From assembly GCA_003049485.1 (NCBI GenBank), contig PYST01000007.1, positions 62,001-126,000 of the forward strand: 64,000 nucleotides of DNA, written 5' to 3'. The stretch comes from Ophioceras dolichostomum. Lineage: Eukaryota > Ascomycota > Sordariomycetes > Magnaporthales > Ophioceraceae. The position numbers and the translations under genes are program-made. The notes below the pieces were generated by a model. That model made no database searches. It was not told where the DNA came from and saw only the letters and a list, made by a program, of their open reading frames with translations. Shown one piece after another: positions 36,601 to 48,417 of the stretch; the stretch's first letter is position 1, and every line of letters starts with the position of its first letter.

Positions 36601-37735
36601 GCGTGCCCACGCCTAAATCGGCAGCCCCGTGGATGGCCCGCGGCGGCTTCTTCCCGCCGGGGGAGAAGACGGCGTGCACATGCGACACCATCCAGGGGAG
36701 CTTGGAGTTGTACGTCAGGACGGCGCCCCCGCGCTTGCCCCCGGAGCGACCCGCCGCGCCCGGGCCACCGACGACGGCCAAGGCTCCGGGCCTGCCTCTA
36801 GCAAGGCTGCGGAGCAGGCGCGTGCGAAGGAGATACTCGGTGCGCCAGGAGGCGTGCGCGGTGAGCCGGGCGAACGAGCGGGACTCGGCGCGGACCCGGT
36901 CCGAAGCCTCGCCGTCTTCCCAGTCTACACCAACATCCGACTCGGCCGTCGTGGACGCTCGGCCGGGGAATTGGCGCACGAAGGCCATGCGCCAGGCGTG
37001 GGACGTCGTCACGAGCGCATAGAACCGCTTCGACACCAGCGCCACCGCGGCGTGGGAGTCCGGATGGAGATGGGAGAGGATATGGGTCAAGAGTTCTGCA
37101 TATAGACGACGACTGGCGTGTCAGCGAAGCTACCTAAGCTCAGCCAGGCTCTCATGCAAGCTACTACCTAGGTAGATAAGAGGAAAACAAGAAAACTGAC
37201 CATTGGGGAAGTCGGTCAGCTGCATGCCGTCCGAGGGCGAGCCGGGCCGCTTGATCACGCGGAACCCGAGGGCTTGCTTCGGGGTGGTCGGCGTCAAGGC
37301 ATTTTCGTAGTCAGAGATGCGCTGGCCAGGCAGTGGCCGCTTTTGTCCGGGGCTCGAGCTGCGGCCGAGGCTCAGCCGGACAAGTTCGGCAGCGAGCTGG
37401 TCGGCATCGAGAAGGCCACCACTGTTCTCGTCTTCCTCGGCGTCGGCGGCGCCGAGTTCGCCTCGCGCAGTAGGAGGCATTGATCTCGGAGTGCTTGCGC
37501 TTGACAGGCCTGCGGACGACGAGCCATGGCGGAGGAGGGGGCCTTGCTGGTGATGGTGATGGCCGCCATCTGGAAGGGGAGAAGCGTAAAGGCCATGTTG
37601 TTGAGAAGAGTGGGATGCGTGGGAGCTTGTTGACTGGGACACTGGTTCTGAAGTCTCTTTGAGCTCTCGCTGCATGTAGGAGTGATGTGGACACGTAGGA
37701 ATGGGTGCTTTGGACTGTGCGATCGGGGCTTGCAC
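33695..37735 (-). CDS. F-box/WD40 protein with ubiquitin-interacting motifs (Ufo1-like)
   Basis: Candidate SCF ubiquitin-ligase adaptor. Exons (minus): 37735-37201 and 37095-33695; phase 1 junction, total 1311 residues. The N-terminal about 170 residues are low complexity (His/Gln/Ser). The F-box spans the intron: LTDFPN/ELLTHILSHLHPDSHAAVALVSKRFYALV. The middle part carries degenerate WD-like repeats, for example GTSTGAVFVWDVRE and VHGGSDGLVQAWDP. The C-terminus has UIMs: DYERQIQQAIRLSLLEAG (about 1127-1145) and DHDLELALRLSLEEAQ (about 1257-1272), plus a UIM-like LSEEEAVRYAQMMSEES further upstream. F-box plus WD40 plus C-terminal UIMs is the architecture of yeast Ufo1. A Glu run near the end is encoded by a CTC microsatellite (about 33745-33766). 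Substrates unknown. Confidence 0.88.
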
Positions 37736-40700
37736 AGTCGGGGATGGGTGGGTTGATGGTCAAAATTGAGCCAATCGGTAAAGTATTCTAGCCAGAGAAG
37801 GGTTTCGCGAATCTCTTTTGCGCTCTCTCTGCTCTCTTTTGTCTTTCGTTGAAGGGCTTCTTCTTCCGAAATTTTGTGATAGACGAAGAGAGGAAGTTGA
37901 TTTTCTGACCGTGTTTGAAAATCTTGGCCAATGCAATTTCGCGTCCTGGGTGAGACGACCGACGATTACCTAAGGCAAGAGGAGGTGGAACTCCGCAGCA
38001 AGGGCTTTAATTCCAGGGTTAGGGTCTCTTGGCAACCTGGCCGAAGACTCATCACCACCAAGATTGGGCCACCTCACTACGTGATGAAGGCTCACGAGAG
38101 TCGACATTGGGCTCGTATTCATCAACGGTATCAAATCACAACGTCCAGTGCTAGGAATCGTCCCATGACTAGGTACCTAGGTAGGTACCTACACTAGGCA
38201 AAACGGAATGCCAACGAAGAAATGTGAAGCTATTCCGTCCTACCCTGTTGCCGTCCGAGGTTTTGCAGCCGCGTCTTGCTGGGAACACAAGGGCAGCCTC
38301 CGTCTCCGGAGCTAACCCCATGTTTACTAGGCAGGTACATGCCAGAGAACATCCGAAGCGAAAACCGCGGACGGCAAGTCGCATAGAAATCGTACCACGC
38401 TGGTCGTTGTCATGGTCGTTGAATGCGAGTGGTGCAGGAGGAACACCAGTATCTGGGTGCATTTCCGATTGCCGATTTCAAAAGGAGGGTCGGATTGCGG
38501 AAACTCTCCGCGGCCGTCGACACATGTGAGCAGCCCGGCCGGTGTCCGGCTCTCGGTGAGGATGGTCGAGCCTACTTGGCCGGGCGGCTGGCGCCGTGAT
38601 CCAAGGTAGGTACCTACCTAGGTACGGAGCAAGGCCGTGCTCTTGGAACCGGACTTCGCTCCGCTTCCACGGTCATATCAATGTCTCCAGTTGCACGACA
38701 TCCCGACTTCCCATTCCGTATTGTGGGATTGTGTAATACAAGCACAGCATTGATGGTTCCAAGACGGCCACGCTGTCTGAAACTGTGAAATCATGAGCAT
38801 CAAAGAGTTGTCCTTATATTGCGGGTTCTTCCGTTGAGCTCGTCTTTCTCAGCCGTTGGGACGGTGCAGCTTTTAGTCGTATTAAGAGCATCATGTATGG
38901 GGCTTTCTCGGTGCGACTCGCCACCAACAACAAGGATAACACAAAATTGCCTGCCGTGATGAGCAACCCCCCTTCCCCTACCTTTTTCGTCACAGAGCAT
39001 GCATACATGGAGTGGCTGGCGTCACTCTTGCGTTTTTGAAGCAGCACTGCATGTGCTGTTGTGTCAAGCGGTGAGGGAGCGAGAGCGACAATCCCTACCG
39101 AACCTATCCCAAAGCATCGGGATTGGGGTCCACAGGAACCGAACCAAAGGCAGCTCCGCTTCGTCATCCTCAGAAACGAGAAAATGGAAGCGTGGGAACG
39201 CCAAGCCACCCCCTCTCAATCAATATGAGGGCGCACCACGAACGGTGTCATTGGCCGTTCAACGGACCGGCCAGCCATCTGGGCAACCTTCGAAGAAAAA
39301 AACGAAACGATCTTCATTGCAATGGAAAGTTCCGCCTGGAAGTCCCAGAGTTGTTGAAATCCAGTTGTCTTCTGCGTCGATAAAGAGGATTTTCACAGCA
39401 AAACATGTTGATCAGCAATGACAAACAGGGAAAGCCTTTCCCTAGATTCTCTCTTGGTCCCGACAGACCGGAACGGATAATGGAAACTAAAAACGTGTGA
39501 CGACCAATAGGAAATACAATGGGAAGGCCCGTGACCTCCGGACTTTATGCATATCACCCAACCACGCTCGTGCCTACGCAGTCGCCAACGGAGACGGCTG
39601 TGAGATTGCTGTTGCAAATTGCGAGACGCCGTTATGTCGGTCACTTGCCACAATACAGGTGGCCTTATCAAAGGACATCGCGTTACGTACAAAGTTGGTT
39701 GACAGGAGCACTACTGGGATGGTGGGCATTCTTAGGTAATTTATAGTGCTGAAGAGTTGCCCTACTTGTAGCTGCAGCAGAAGGGAACCGTCCGTCGTCA
39801 GGATTGCCTTCGCTTGGTAGGAGACGGCCTCTCCCATCCTTCCATCAAGTCGTCACAGCTCCCGCATTTAAGCTGCATGACGGGCGGGGGGAGGACCGAG
39901 AGCGGAGTCGTCATCATGGGTTGGGAACGACCAAGAAAAGCCAGCCCCCAAGGACGGAGGACCTGCCTGCACAAGTCCTTGCTCCCACGCCAGGTTGCCA
40001 CGTTCAGGTGTGCTCAGCAGTGACGTGAAAAAAATTTCCAAAAAATAACGCACGCAAGCTGCGTCCCGGCTGCATAAGCTCTGCATCCGAAAGAGGAGAA
40101 GAGTGATATCGATCTGCACAGAACATGCATTCTGAATGCTGTTGGCTGCAAGTCCAGTGGCATCCTGGTCGCTCGATGTCTCTCTTCTGTCAATAAATTA
40201 GTCGAGGTGTTCGTCACTGCTCATCACAGCGGCGAGACTGTGGCGCGTTGTGCTCGTCGTCTTCGACCGACAACTCCGGCAGGTCTACCCAGGCTGTCAG
40301 TTTGGAGACCAGCCAGCAAATGTGCACAGTGTCGCTAGCCCCGAACCGGAAAACCGAGAAGCCCCTGATACGGCCGTCACAAATGCCCGATTGCACGGGC
40401 CTAGCTTTTCAATGCCTCTGGGCACTAGAGAGCCTTTTTTTTTTTTTTTTAGTGCCCTCCTGCACTCAACAAGGCATTGTCTCCAGCGATCAATCGGTGA
40501 TAACCTAGAATACTAATGCGATTTCCAGAAGTCAGACGTTAGTCGAGCGGGCGGCAATACGGTATGGACGGATGCACAAGACCTGTGCGTCGGCATCCTC
40601 GATGCTACTCGCCGCTATTGGGGAGAGCTTGTGGCAAAGGGAACAAAAGGGAATGTGCTGTATGTATTCAATTCGTACAAGAGTCACCGGTTAAATTCTG

Positions 40701-42696
40701 GCAATGCCAACGTCGATGCCGATGATGGCATCCAAACGATGATGGATGGCATGCTGTTTGTTAATTGCTGGGTCGACTTCGGCTTGCAACAACCAGGCAG
40801 AGTTGATGAGAATCTCATCATCAAACCCCTTCCCAACCGCCGCACGCGAAAAATATGGGAGAGAATAAAAAGAACAGGAGTCCAGGGTCAGGACCGGCCG
40901 GCCTTTCCTCTTTCGCTCACGGCCTCCACTTGACATCTCATATCTCACCGAACACCGAAGCGGACAACTGACGAACGACCTGGCAAGACAGTGCCAGTGC
41001 AGGAAGGCAGGTAGACCACGGACTACGCGAGCGTCCTGCTGTCTCTTGTCTTTTGTGTACTCCCAAAGTACCTCTTTCCCGGGTCCCTCCCCGCTCGCCC
41101 AGCATCCCCCTCATCAGGGTCTCCACACCCATCTCCGTATTGCAGGCTTCTGACGTGGAACTTTGTCTGACGGAGAACGGAAGCGGGTGGCACGGCGCCC
41201 CGCAACAAGCAAAACACAAGGGCCCAGGCCGCTGGTTCGCCTCCCCTCCCCTCTCCAAACAATCCTCCTGGGATTTTCGTGGTTCGCTCCAGAATCCAGA
41301 TATCTTGCCTGGTCGGAACGAGAAAACTCGTGGTGTGCTGATTTGCAGATGGAGGGGTGACGGAGACGGGGCACCACGGTTTCGGTAACACCCGGAAATC
41401 CAATTTTCCTCTCAATTGGGCGGTTCGTTCGTTCGTCCGACCAGATAGCTAGGAGACGGGGGAGGCAGAGGGGGCCAAAAAAATAATGATTCGAATTGAA
41501 GTGTTCCAAATTCCCAATTCCTGGTGCCAGTTGGGTGCCAGTTGGTTTCCAATTGAAATACCACCTGCACCTAGGCTGGGTCCTCTGAAAGCAAAACGGA
41601 AAACATGTCCAGGTCCACTCGTTGCCTTTGCTCGCCCGCTTTGTCGGTACATCAGAGTACATAACCCCATCGACCGGACACAAAATCCCTGCAACTGCCT
41701 TGGTCAAAAGACAGCCCATCCTGCGTGGGAGGTGGATCAGGGATGGGATGATTGGAAGCTGGCAGCACCTGCAACGAATTCGGCCTTTCCCTTTTAGTTG
41801 GTCAAGCCGTCCGTCTGGCGCTCCCCTCTTTCGGGGCCCAGTAGGCTAGCAGCGCCAAAGGGAGCACTAGCCCGGGCCTGCAGCACCCAGAATACCACTT
41901 TGATAACCCAACCACAACCCAGAATTGCCCACTACCACAGTGGAAGACGGGAGGGAGACAGAGCAAGCTTAGCTGGTGGTGAGTGGGTTCCCCACCCACA
42001 TCTTGGCACCCACGGGCGTTCTTTCACTCACAATCCCTCCTCGTCCCGTCCCATCCCATCCATCCCAGGACGACTCCTCTTCTTTCCCCCTCCCTCCTTC
42101 TTTTTTCTCTCCCCGTGGCAGGGAGCCTCATCAAACAACCACAACCAGACTTCACACCGAGAGAAAGGACTTTGCCGGGGAGGGAAAAAGCAAGATTTGG
42201 CCATGGAAGAGAAGGCACAGCCTTAGGAAGGGAGACATCACATCCGACTACTACTACTACTGGCCCTAGTCTGACATTACTCCGCGAGCGCCAATTCGTT
42301 CCTTTCCGACTCACTAATAACGACCAGTGGACCGGACCCGACGACTTGTCACAGCAAGCGCGCTGCTGCCATCCACCAGTTCCAAGACCAAGTCTGAGAC
42401 CTCAGCCTCGGCACCCATCGCAACATCGCACCACGTACGGCCGCCCTGCGACCACCCCAACGCCATTTGAATGAAATTATATTGAGTGCGTCGCTCTTGG
42501 GACTCGCCAATTCTCCCAATTCCCCAGACTGTGGTTTTTGCTGTTGCTTGGACCTCGAGATATATCCCCGAAGTTCCCACCGCTTATGATATCTTATATC
42601 TCTGACTCGACTTAGACATTTAATACCCACGCCGACCCTCGACGACCACGTGGCGACCAGGAAACTTTTGCTGCGAACAGGCAGGACACCGACGAC
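37736..42696. other. 5-kb divergent intergenic region, no gene recognised
   Basis: Between the F-box protein start (minus) and the cysteine-cluster protein start (plus). No frame longer than about 200 codons and none with a recognisable product. Contains perfect or near-perfect palindromic TACCTAGGTA motifs (38171-38194, 38603-38626) and a long T run (40436-40451). The last about 500 bases before 42697 are pyrimidine-rich, as expected of a fungal promoter and leader. Confidence 0.5.
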
Positions 42697-43898
42697 ATGA
42701 GCTCGCCGGCGCAGGCTGGGCCGTCAGTGCCCAAGGAGAAGGAGAAGAAGGGGTTGGGCAAGATGTTGTCCAGGATGAAGACAGTTCTGAAGAAGGACAG
42801 GCGCAAGTCTGTTGCTCCTGAGGCCGGTCCGTCCACGGCTGGCGGTGTGGTCGCGCCCACGTATGTTACTTGTCTTTCTTGCCATGTCTTCCTGCCTCAT
42901 TGCGAGGCGTATCCTAGCTGTATGCCAATATGCCTGCTGCTCGATGCTAACCCCCCAGCCCACAGCGAGGCAACCAAGCCTGAGGCCGTCAAACCGAAGC
43001 CCAAGATCATCGACGTGCCCGGGTCTACCAAGATCTCGCGGTCGCAGATCCATGAGGAGAGGGCTCGGAGACTGGGCGAACGGTACGGGCTGGAGATCAA
43101 GCCCAGCGAGTGGCACTCGACCGAGGGCCATGCGCTCCGCGTGGACAAGCCGATCCGCATGCGCGTCCATCGCAAGTGCCACAAGTGCGATGCCTACTTC
43201 GGCGTCGCGAAGGAGTGCCCCAACTGCAAGCACCCTCGCTGCAAGCAGTGCATCCGCTATCCTCCACGCCGCACCGAGGAGGAGCTGGCCGCCAGCCGCG
43301 TCAAGCGCGCCGCCATCGTCAAGGAGCGGATCGAGAACGCGCCCATCATTCCGGACTACGGCGCCATGTACCGCAAGGAGAACATCGTCCTCAAGATCAA
43401 GAGCAAGACCGGCGGCCAGGATCTTGTTCACAGGAAGGCTCGCCAGCGGGTGCGGCGAACATGCCACGAATGTGGCACTCTGTTCCAGAGCGGCACCAAG
43501 GAGTGCGCGAAGTGCGAACACATCCGCTGCACCGACTGTCCTCGCGATCCGTGAGTGCCCTCCCTCATATCCGTCATATGTGCTTGCCCTGTCCACGCGC
43601 TAACCTATCCGTCAACCTCCCCTCCCCTCCCCTCTACAGGCCGAAGAAGGACAAGTATCCATACGGCTACCCTGGCGACGTGTTTGGTCCAAACGCGATA
43701 CCTCATTACAAATGCCACGTCTGCGAACAGAAGTTCCCGCCCAGTCCAGAACCCGGCGCCGATTGCAGTAACAGTGACTGCCCGCACAAGAAATGCGACG
43801 ACTGTCCACGACTGAAACCCCAGAAGGTCGAACCCGAACCGGATCCTGTGCTCCTACAGAGCATAAACGCCAAACTAGCATCATTGAAACTGAAGTAG
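42697..43898 (+). CDS. Protein with three Cys-cluster (zinc-binding-like) repeats
   Basis: Exons: 42697-42860, 42966-43550 and 43640-43898; GT/AG junctions, phases close, total 335 residues. The N-terminus is Lys/Pro-rich (EKEKKGLGKMLSRMKTVLKK). Three repeats follow with the pattern C-x2-C-x9/10/13-C-x2/4-C-x4-C-x2-C at residues about 126-150, 221-246 and 275-305. Each starts CHxC and ends CxxC, so each could bind one or more metals. The first intron could also be read through without a stop, but its splice sites are good and the product is cleaner without it. I do not recognise a named family; it resembles conserved uncharacterised proteins of filamentous ascomycetes. No signal peptide or membrane segment. 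Function unknown. Confidence 0.8.
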
Positions 43899-46800
43899 CA
43901 TTGCGCCGCCGGCCACGCCTCTGAGGAGCTCTCTTTCCCAGTCCGATTGATTCGACACGGAGAGTAGACGCCTCGGGGACGGGCGTTGCAAGCTGCTGCT
44001 TCGGGCCGGGTCGAGTTGGATGCGAAGCGTCATGAGTGCGCGATGGGCATCCTTGGGGGTTTCCTCTTCCTTTTTTGCTTCCCCTTTTCTTTGCTTTTCC
44101 CCCCTTCCGCTCTATCACTCTTCAGGCGAACCTGTCTGCCGCAGTTGGGATTATCCTGCCATACCTCCACGAACGAACAAACTTCATCAGCCGCCCCTTC
44201 GGCCACCCTGCCTGGTATCGGACTCGAACGAACGCCTTCCTCCTCGTCAAACACACCACGGGCTCGGTCGGCGTCACGAGCTGGGACGACCTCACACGCA
44301 TTCCCTTCCAACTCTAGCGATGATAGCCACGTACATCCCACAAGCGAAAGCGCGCACAATCCCCGAGCGAAACGAATCATCATCACTGCATTTCGATGAC
44401 GAATCCATGATCTTTTATTTCTCCACCAGACTTAGCAACAACGCATATATTTTCTCGTCTTTTGGCATACCACCTCTGCGGTCAATCACTATCAACATCT
44501 ACCATGGCACATCTACCTGCAACAAAAAACTGAACCGACGAATCTGGCACGATACGTTCACGAACCTGCGACCACATTTCCGAATCCTCGACCCTCGTCT
44601 GTTTCATTCTGTTCTGTTCATACGGGCCTCCAACTGTTTCTTTCAATTACCTGCCGACTCTCCAGCCATGCCCATCAATCCCAGCAGCCATCGACTAGGA
44701 CGGAGGTGGGGAGACCGGCTTAACCAACAATCACCGGAGCGGCATATGGCGAGAATCATTTTTGTCGGTGTTGGCTGGGATACTCATCAGAGCAAGAACA
44801 GCACGAATTTGTATATACCAACCTATAAATGAGACCCCAATGTTCGGATCAGCTTACCCCTATTAGCCACCTAACCTATCAGACAGCGAGCGAGCAAACG
44901 AGGGCGCTACAATTTCAACACAAGGTCGCAAGTTCAATCAGACGAATCAACAATCCCAAGCAGATAGGGAACGTATTTTCCAAATTCTCGGACGAGAGTT
45001 TTGACACTTTTTTCAGCTATGCAAGGGAGATGACAGTTTCTTTTCTTACGTCAACAAATTTGCTTTTCCTCCAAAATTCCGTCCCTCTGGTCTGGTAACC
45101 GCACGAACCCAGCTAGTCGCTGTAAGAGCCCGCTGATCGACTTGACCCGATGGTTTGGCACCAGCCGGTCACGAATAAACTTCCATGTTTCGGACGGATG
45201 CCGCTAAGCCCGAGCCAAGACACAAGAGGCAACAGAAAAGACCGAATATTACAGGTAGGGCCGACTAGTAGGTTCCAGCTTCGAGAGAATGCTTTTTGTA
45301 TGGCTGCGAGAAAACCGACTTCCCTGCTGTTTATGCTTTCAATGTCTTACCTGTCACTGCGAAAACAACCAGAAGATGTACACCCCTCCCCTGAGCAGGA
45401 GGAAAGCAATCGAAGAAATGGGTGTGGTGATATAAAAGTTTGCAGCACAAATGGCGGTGTGAGGAACACAGTTGATGCAAGACAGTTGAGACATTCCAAG
45501 AAACCCCGCTCTCAACAGCACACCCGCCGCCCCGTACGTCCCATACGTCCGTAGAGTCGCAGCTGCTTCATTGGATGATGATCGTGATGGGAAGGACAAC
45601 GAAGCAAACATCGAAAGTAATATAACGCAAGCAAAGCAAGCAGCCGCCCAGTGCCCTCCCTGTAATCCTGACTGAAATGATGTCTTGCTTGGTCGCACGC
45701 GCAAATGAGCGGCACGAACGAAAATTGAAGTGCCGACGTAGCGAACGCTCTCTCCCTCCAGTACGGTACCGCCCTGCCGGGCCCTAGGCTCCTGGGTACG
45801 ACCCATTGACGTGTCCCCAATCCGAAACCGACAGTAGGGACACGACGTCGCTGAATGGTCAGGTTCCCGGCCTCGGTAGGTGCTTTGCAGAAGGACAAGA
45901 CGGCACAGAAGGGTGGGAAAGAAGGGAGAAGAAGAAAAGAATGGACATCAGCAAAAAAAACCTCCTTCGTGCTACTCAACATCCAACCAACGGGAATGAA
46001 GCATCTCGAGTTCGACCACACACAAACGACCAGAAACATCCATCCCTCCCTCTCATCATACCCATCCGTCGAATCAGGGCCTAACAATCGATACCATCCA
46101 AACTGGCAGGTGGGATATGATTAGTACACAGTGACAGACCCAGCGCCGTGGGTTCGCCCTCCTGCCCAACCAGACTACTAGATCAGCGTGTGGAATCCGA
46201 CCCAGCGAATCGCTGTGGCGCAAGACAGCAAAATTAGCAGTGGCAAATGCAGGCTTTGTATAGGTGTGTGAAAATGGAGCAAAAAGGCAACGTTGACTTC
46301 TCTGGAATTACAGTTCCTTTCTATCACAGGACGAATCACGACCTCGAGCATCCGCCTTCTTAATTGAAACTGTTCTTGTTTCTGTTCATCGTCATAAAAA
46401 AAAATAATCTTGAATATCCAAGTCCGCAAAACGCGGCCTCACTGGTTCCGCAGCGAGAGACGGACGGATGGACGGAAGGACGGACGGAGGGACGGGAAGG
46501 AAGGAAGGTGCGGCAAAGAAACCGTTCCGTTTCGTTCGTTCGTCTCTGAGAGGAAAGATGGCGCCACTTGTGGTGCCGTTCCCTTAGAGCCGCCTTTCAC
46601 GACCAATCCAATTTCCAATGGGCGACCTCTTTCGTTGTGGGTAGCGGTGATTCGTTACTGGACTAGCAACTGCCGGCAGTGAAAAATCATAATTCGCAAC
46701 AGAGCACAAAAAGAGGAAGACCTTTGCGAAATGAAAAAAAGGTCTTTTGCTTTCAATCTATCGACGCAAAAGGAGGCGAGGGAGGCAAGCTCGCTCGCAA

Positions 46801-48417
46801 GCACCCAGCACAAGCACAGGTCGGTGATGATTCTTGAAGGATCGCTGGAGTGGCCGACGAGTGGAGGATCTGGAGGTCAAATTTTGCCCACTTTCTCCTC
46901 AGGTACTTCGAAGGTACACCGATCTGATCCCAGGAGCCCCCATGCTGGAATCCCCCTGAATCCTTGTCGTAAAGTGCTCCGTGCCCACTCCGACAAACCC
47001 CTTGGCTGAGATGGGTTTCCCCCATCGTCATCACCATTAAAATGGATTCCGTTCGGATAGCCACATCGAGAGAATGGTCTTTGATGTTTTCACATGCCGT
47101 GACCGGGGTGCAGTCTGCAGGTAGCCAGACCAACAACAGCCTTATCTTATAACATCAACAAAAGGATGAAATCTCCAAGCAACAGCCAGCAGCAGCAGCA
47201 GCATCGCCGCACAAAGCGTTACAAAGGCTCGTCCTTCTGCTACTCTCACTTCCCGACTAACGAACAGATCGTCACCCCCCAGAAAAGTAGTGGAGAGAGA
47301 AGAAGAAGACGCGAAAACATGAGCCATGGACACGGCGTGGGCGTTGGTGCGGGCCGCTACGGTCCTTCTGGCTCGGCCTTGCCGATCCGGGCCATCATTC
47401 CGAGCTCTCACCGAGAACACGCCCGATGGGTCCCGGGGAGACGGTGCCGGTGCATTATTATTGCCTCGAGACATAACTACCCACAATATCACGCCTACGA
47501 TATTGGGCTGGGCTCCAAAACACGGCTCGGCTCGAAAAAGGGGCTTTTCTTCATGCCAGATGATAAGAGGCGCAACGTGGGCCCGCCAAATCCCGACTCT
47601 CCCGAACTGAACATATTGGAGAATACCTACCTGGTACACAGTACGATATGATAGACGTTACAAGCTCCTTGTGATAACATCAAATCCACGGCATTCAGCC
47701 TCCTCCGTTTCATTCGTTCTCTTTCGGAGATTATTCTTTCTGGAGCTGTCAAACGGCTAGCTGCAGATGACAGGAAAGGAATGGCATGATCCTTCCTCTT
47801 ACGCAAACCTAGCATCGTGCCTTTTTTTGATAAGCAAAGCCTCACTTCCCCATCCTCGATACCTCGATAGGAGGGACCTATACGATGATTTCGGCTGTTT
47901 GCCGCAAACATGTGCCGCGGTGTTGCGGAGTCACGGACGGCTCGGTACTGCCGAAAACAATCACAACCCATGCCATGCTCTCCACGGTATCTCCTCCTTT
48001 CGTCATCGCTGCCTCGCAGTACCAAGGTTCCTGCTACCATCGGTCGATCTGAACGGGCTCACGTTGGCAAGCAAATGTAATACCACACACAGTAATGTAT
48101 GAATACGGAGGCAGCGCGGCTTTAGACAGCCCATGCTTGGACAAGGAACGTGCCAGAGAAAAGGGGGCCCGCGAACACACATCCCCGCTAGATTAAGGAA
48201 ATAATACCAAGAAGAACCCAGAATGAGACGAATAGGGCACGTAAACGGCCTAGGGAGCCATTACACGAACGCATCCCCAGATTCAGGGGAAGAGACACAA
48301 CCGGGCACAATACACCTGGGTACCTAGCCCGAACGGGTCCAGAACGCACCCATCAAAACTCACCCAGCCAAAGTATCCTAGGGACCTAGGTACCTAGGAA
48401 CCCAGATAGGTTTCCAT
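43899..48417. other. 4.5-kb intergenic region between convergent genes
   Basis: 3' flanks of the cysteine-cluster gene and the Clr2-like gene. No product recognised, although a 270-codon frame (44020-44832, plus) and overlapping about 160-codon frames (47142-47651, both strands) exist; these are discussed as findings. Contains GGAC/GGAA repeats (46459-46508), a short CAG run (47191-47203) and a TACCTAGGTA palindrome cluster (48377-48410). Confidence 0.45.
46459..46508. repeat. Degenerate (GGAC/GGAA/GGAT)n tetranucleotide repeat
   Basis: About 50 bases of GACGGACGGATGGACGGAAG-type tetranucleotide units, ending in GGAAGGAAGG. Simple-sequence repeat in non-coding DNA. Confidence 0.8.
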
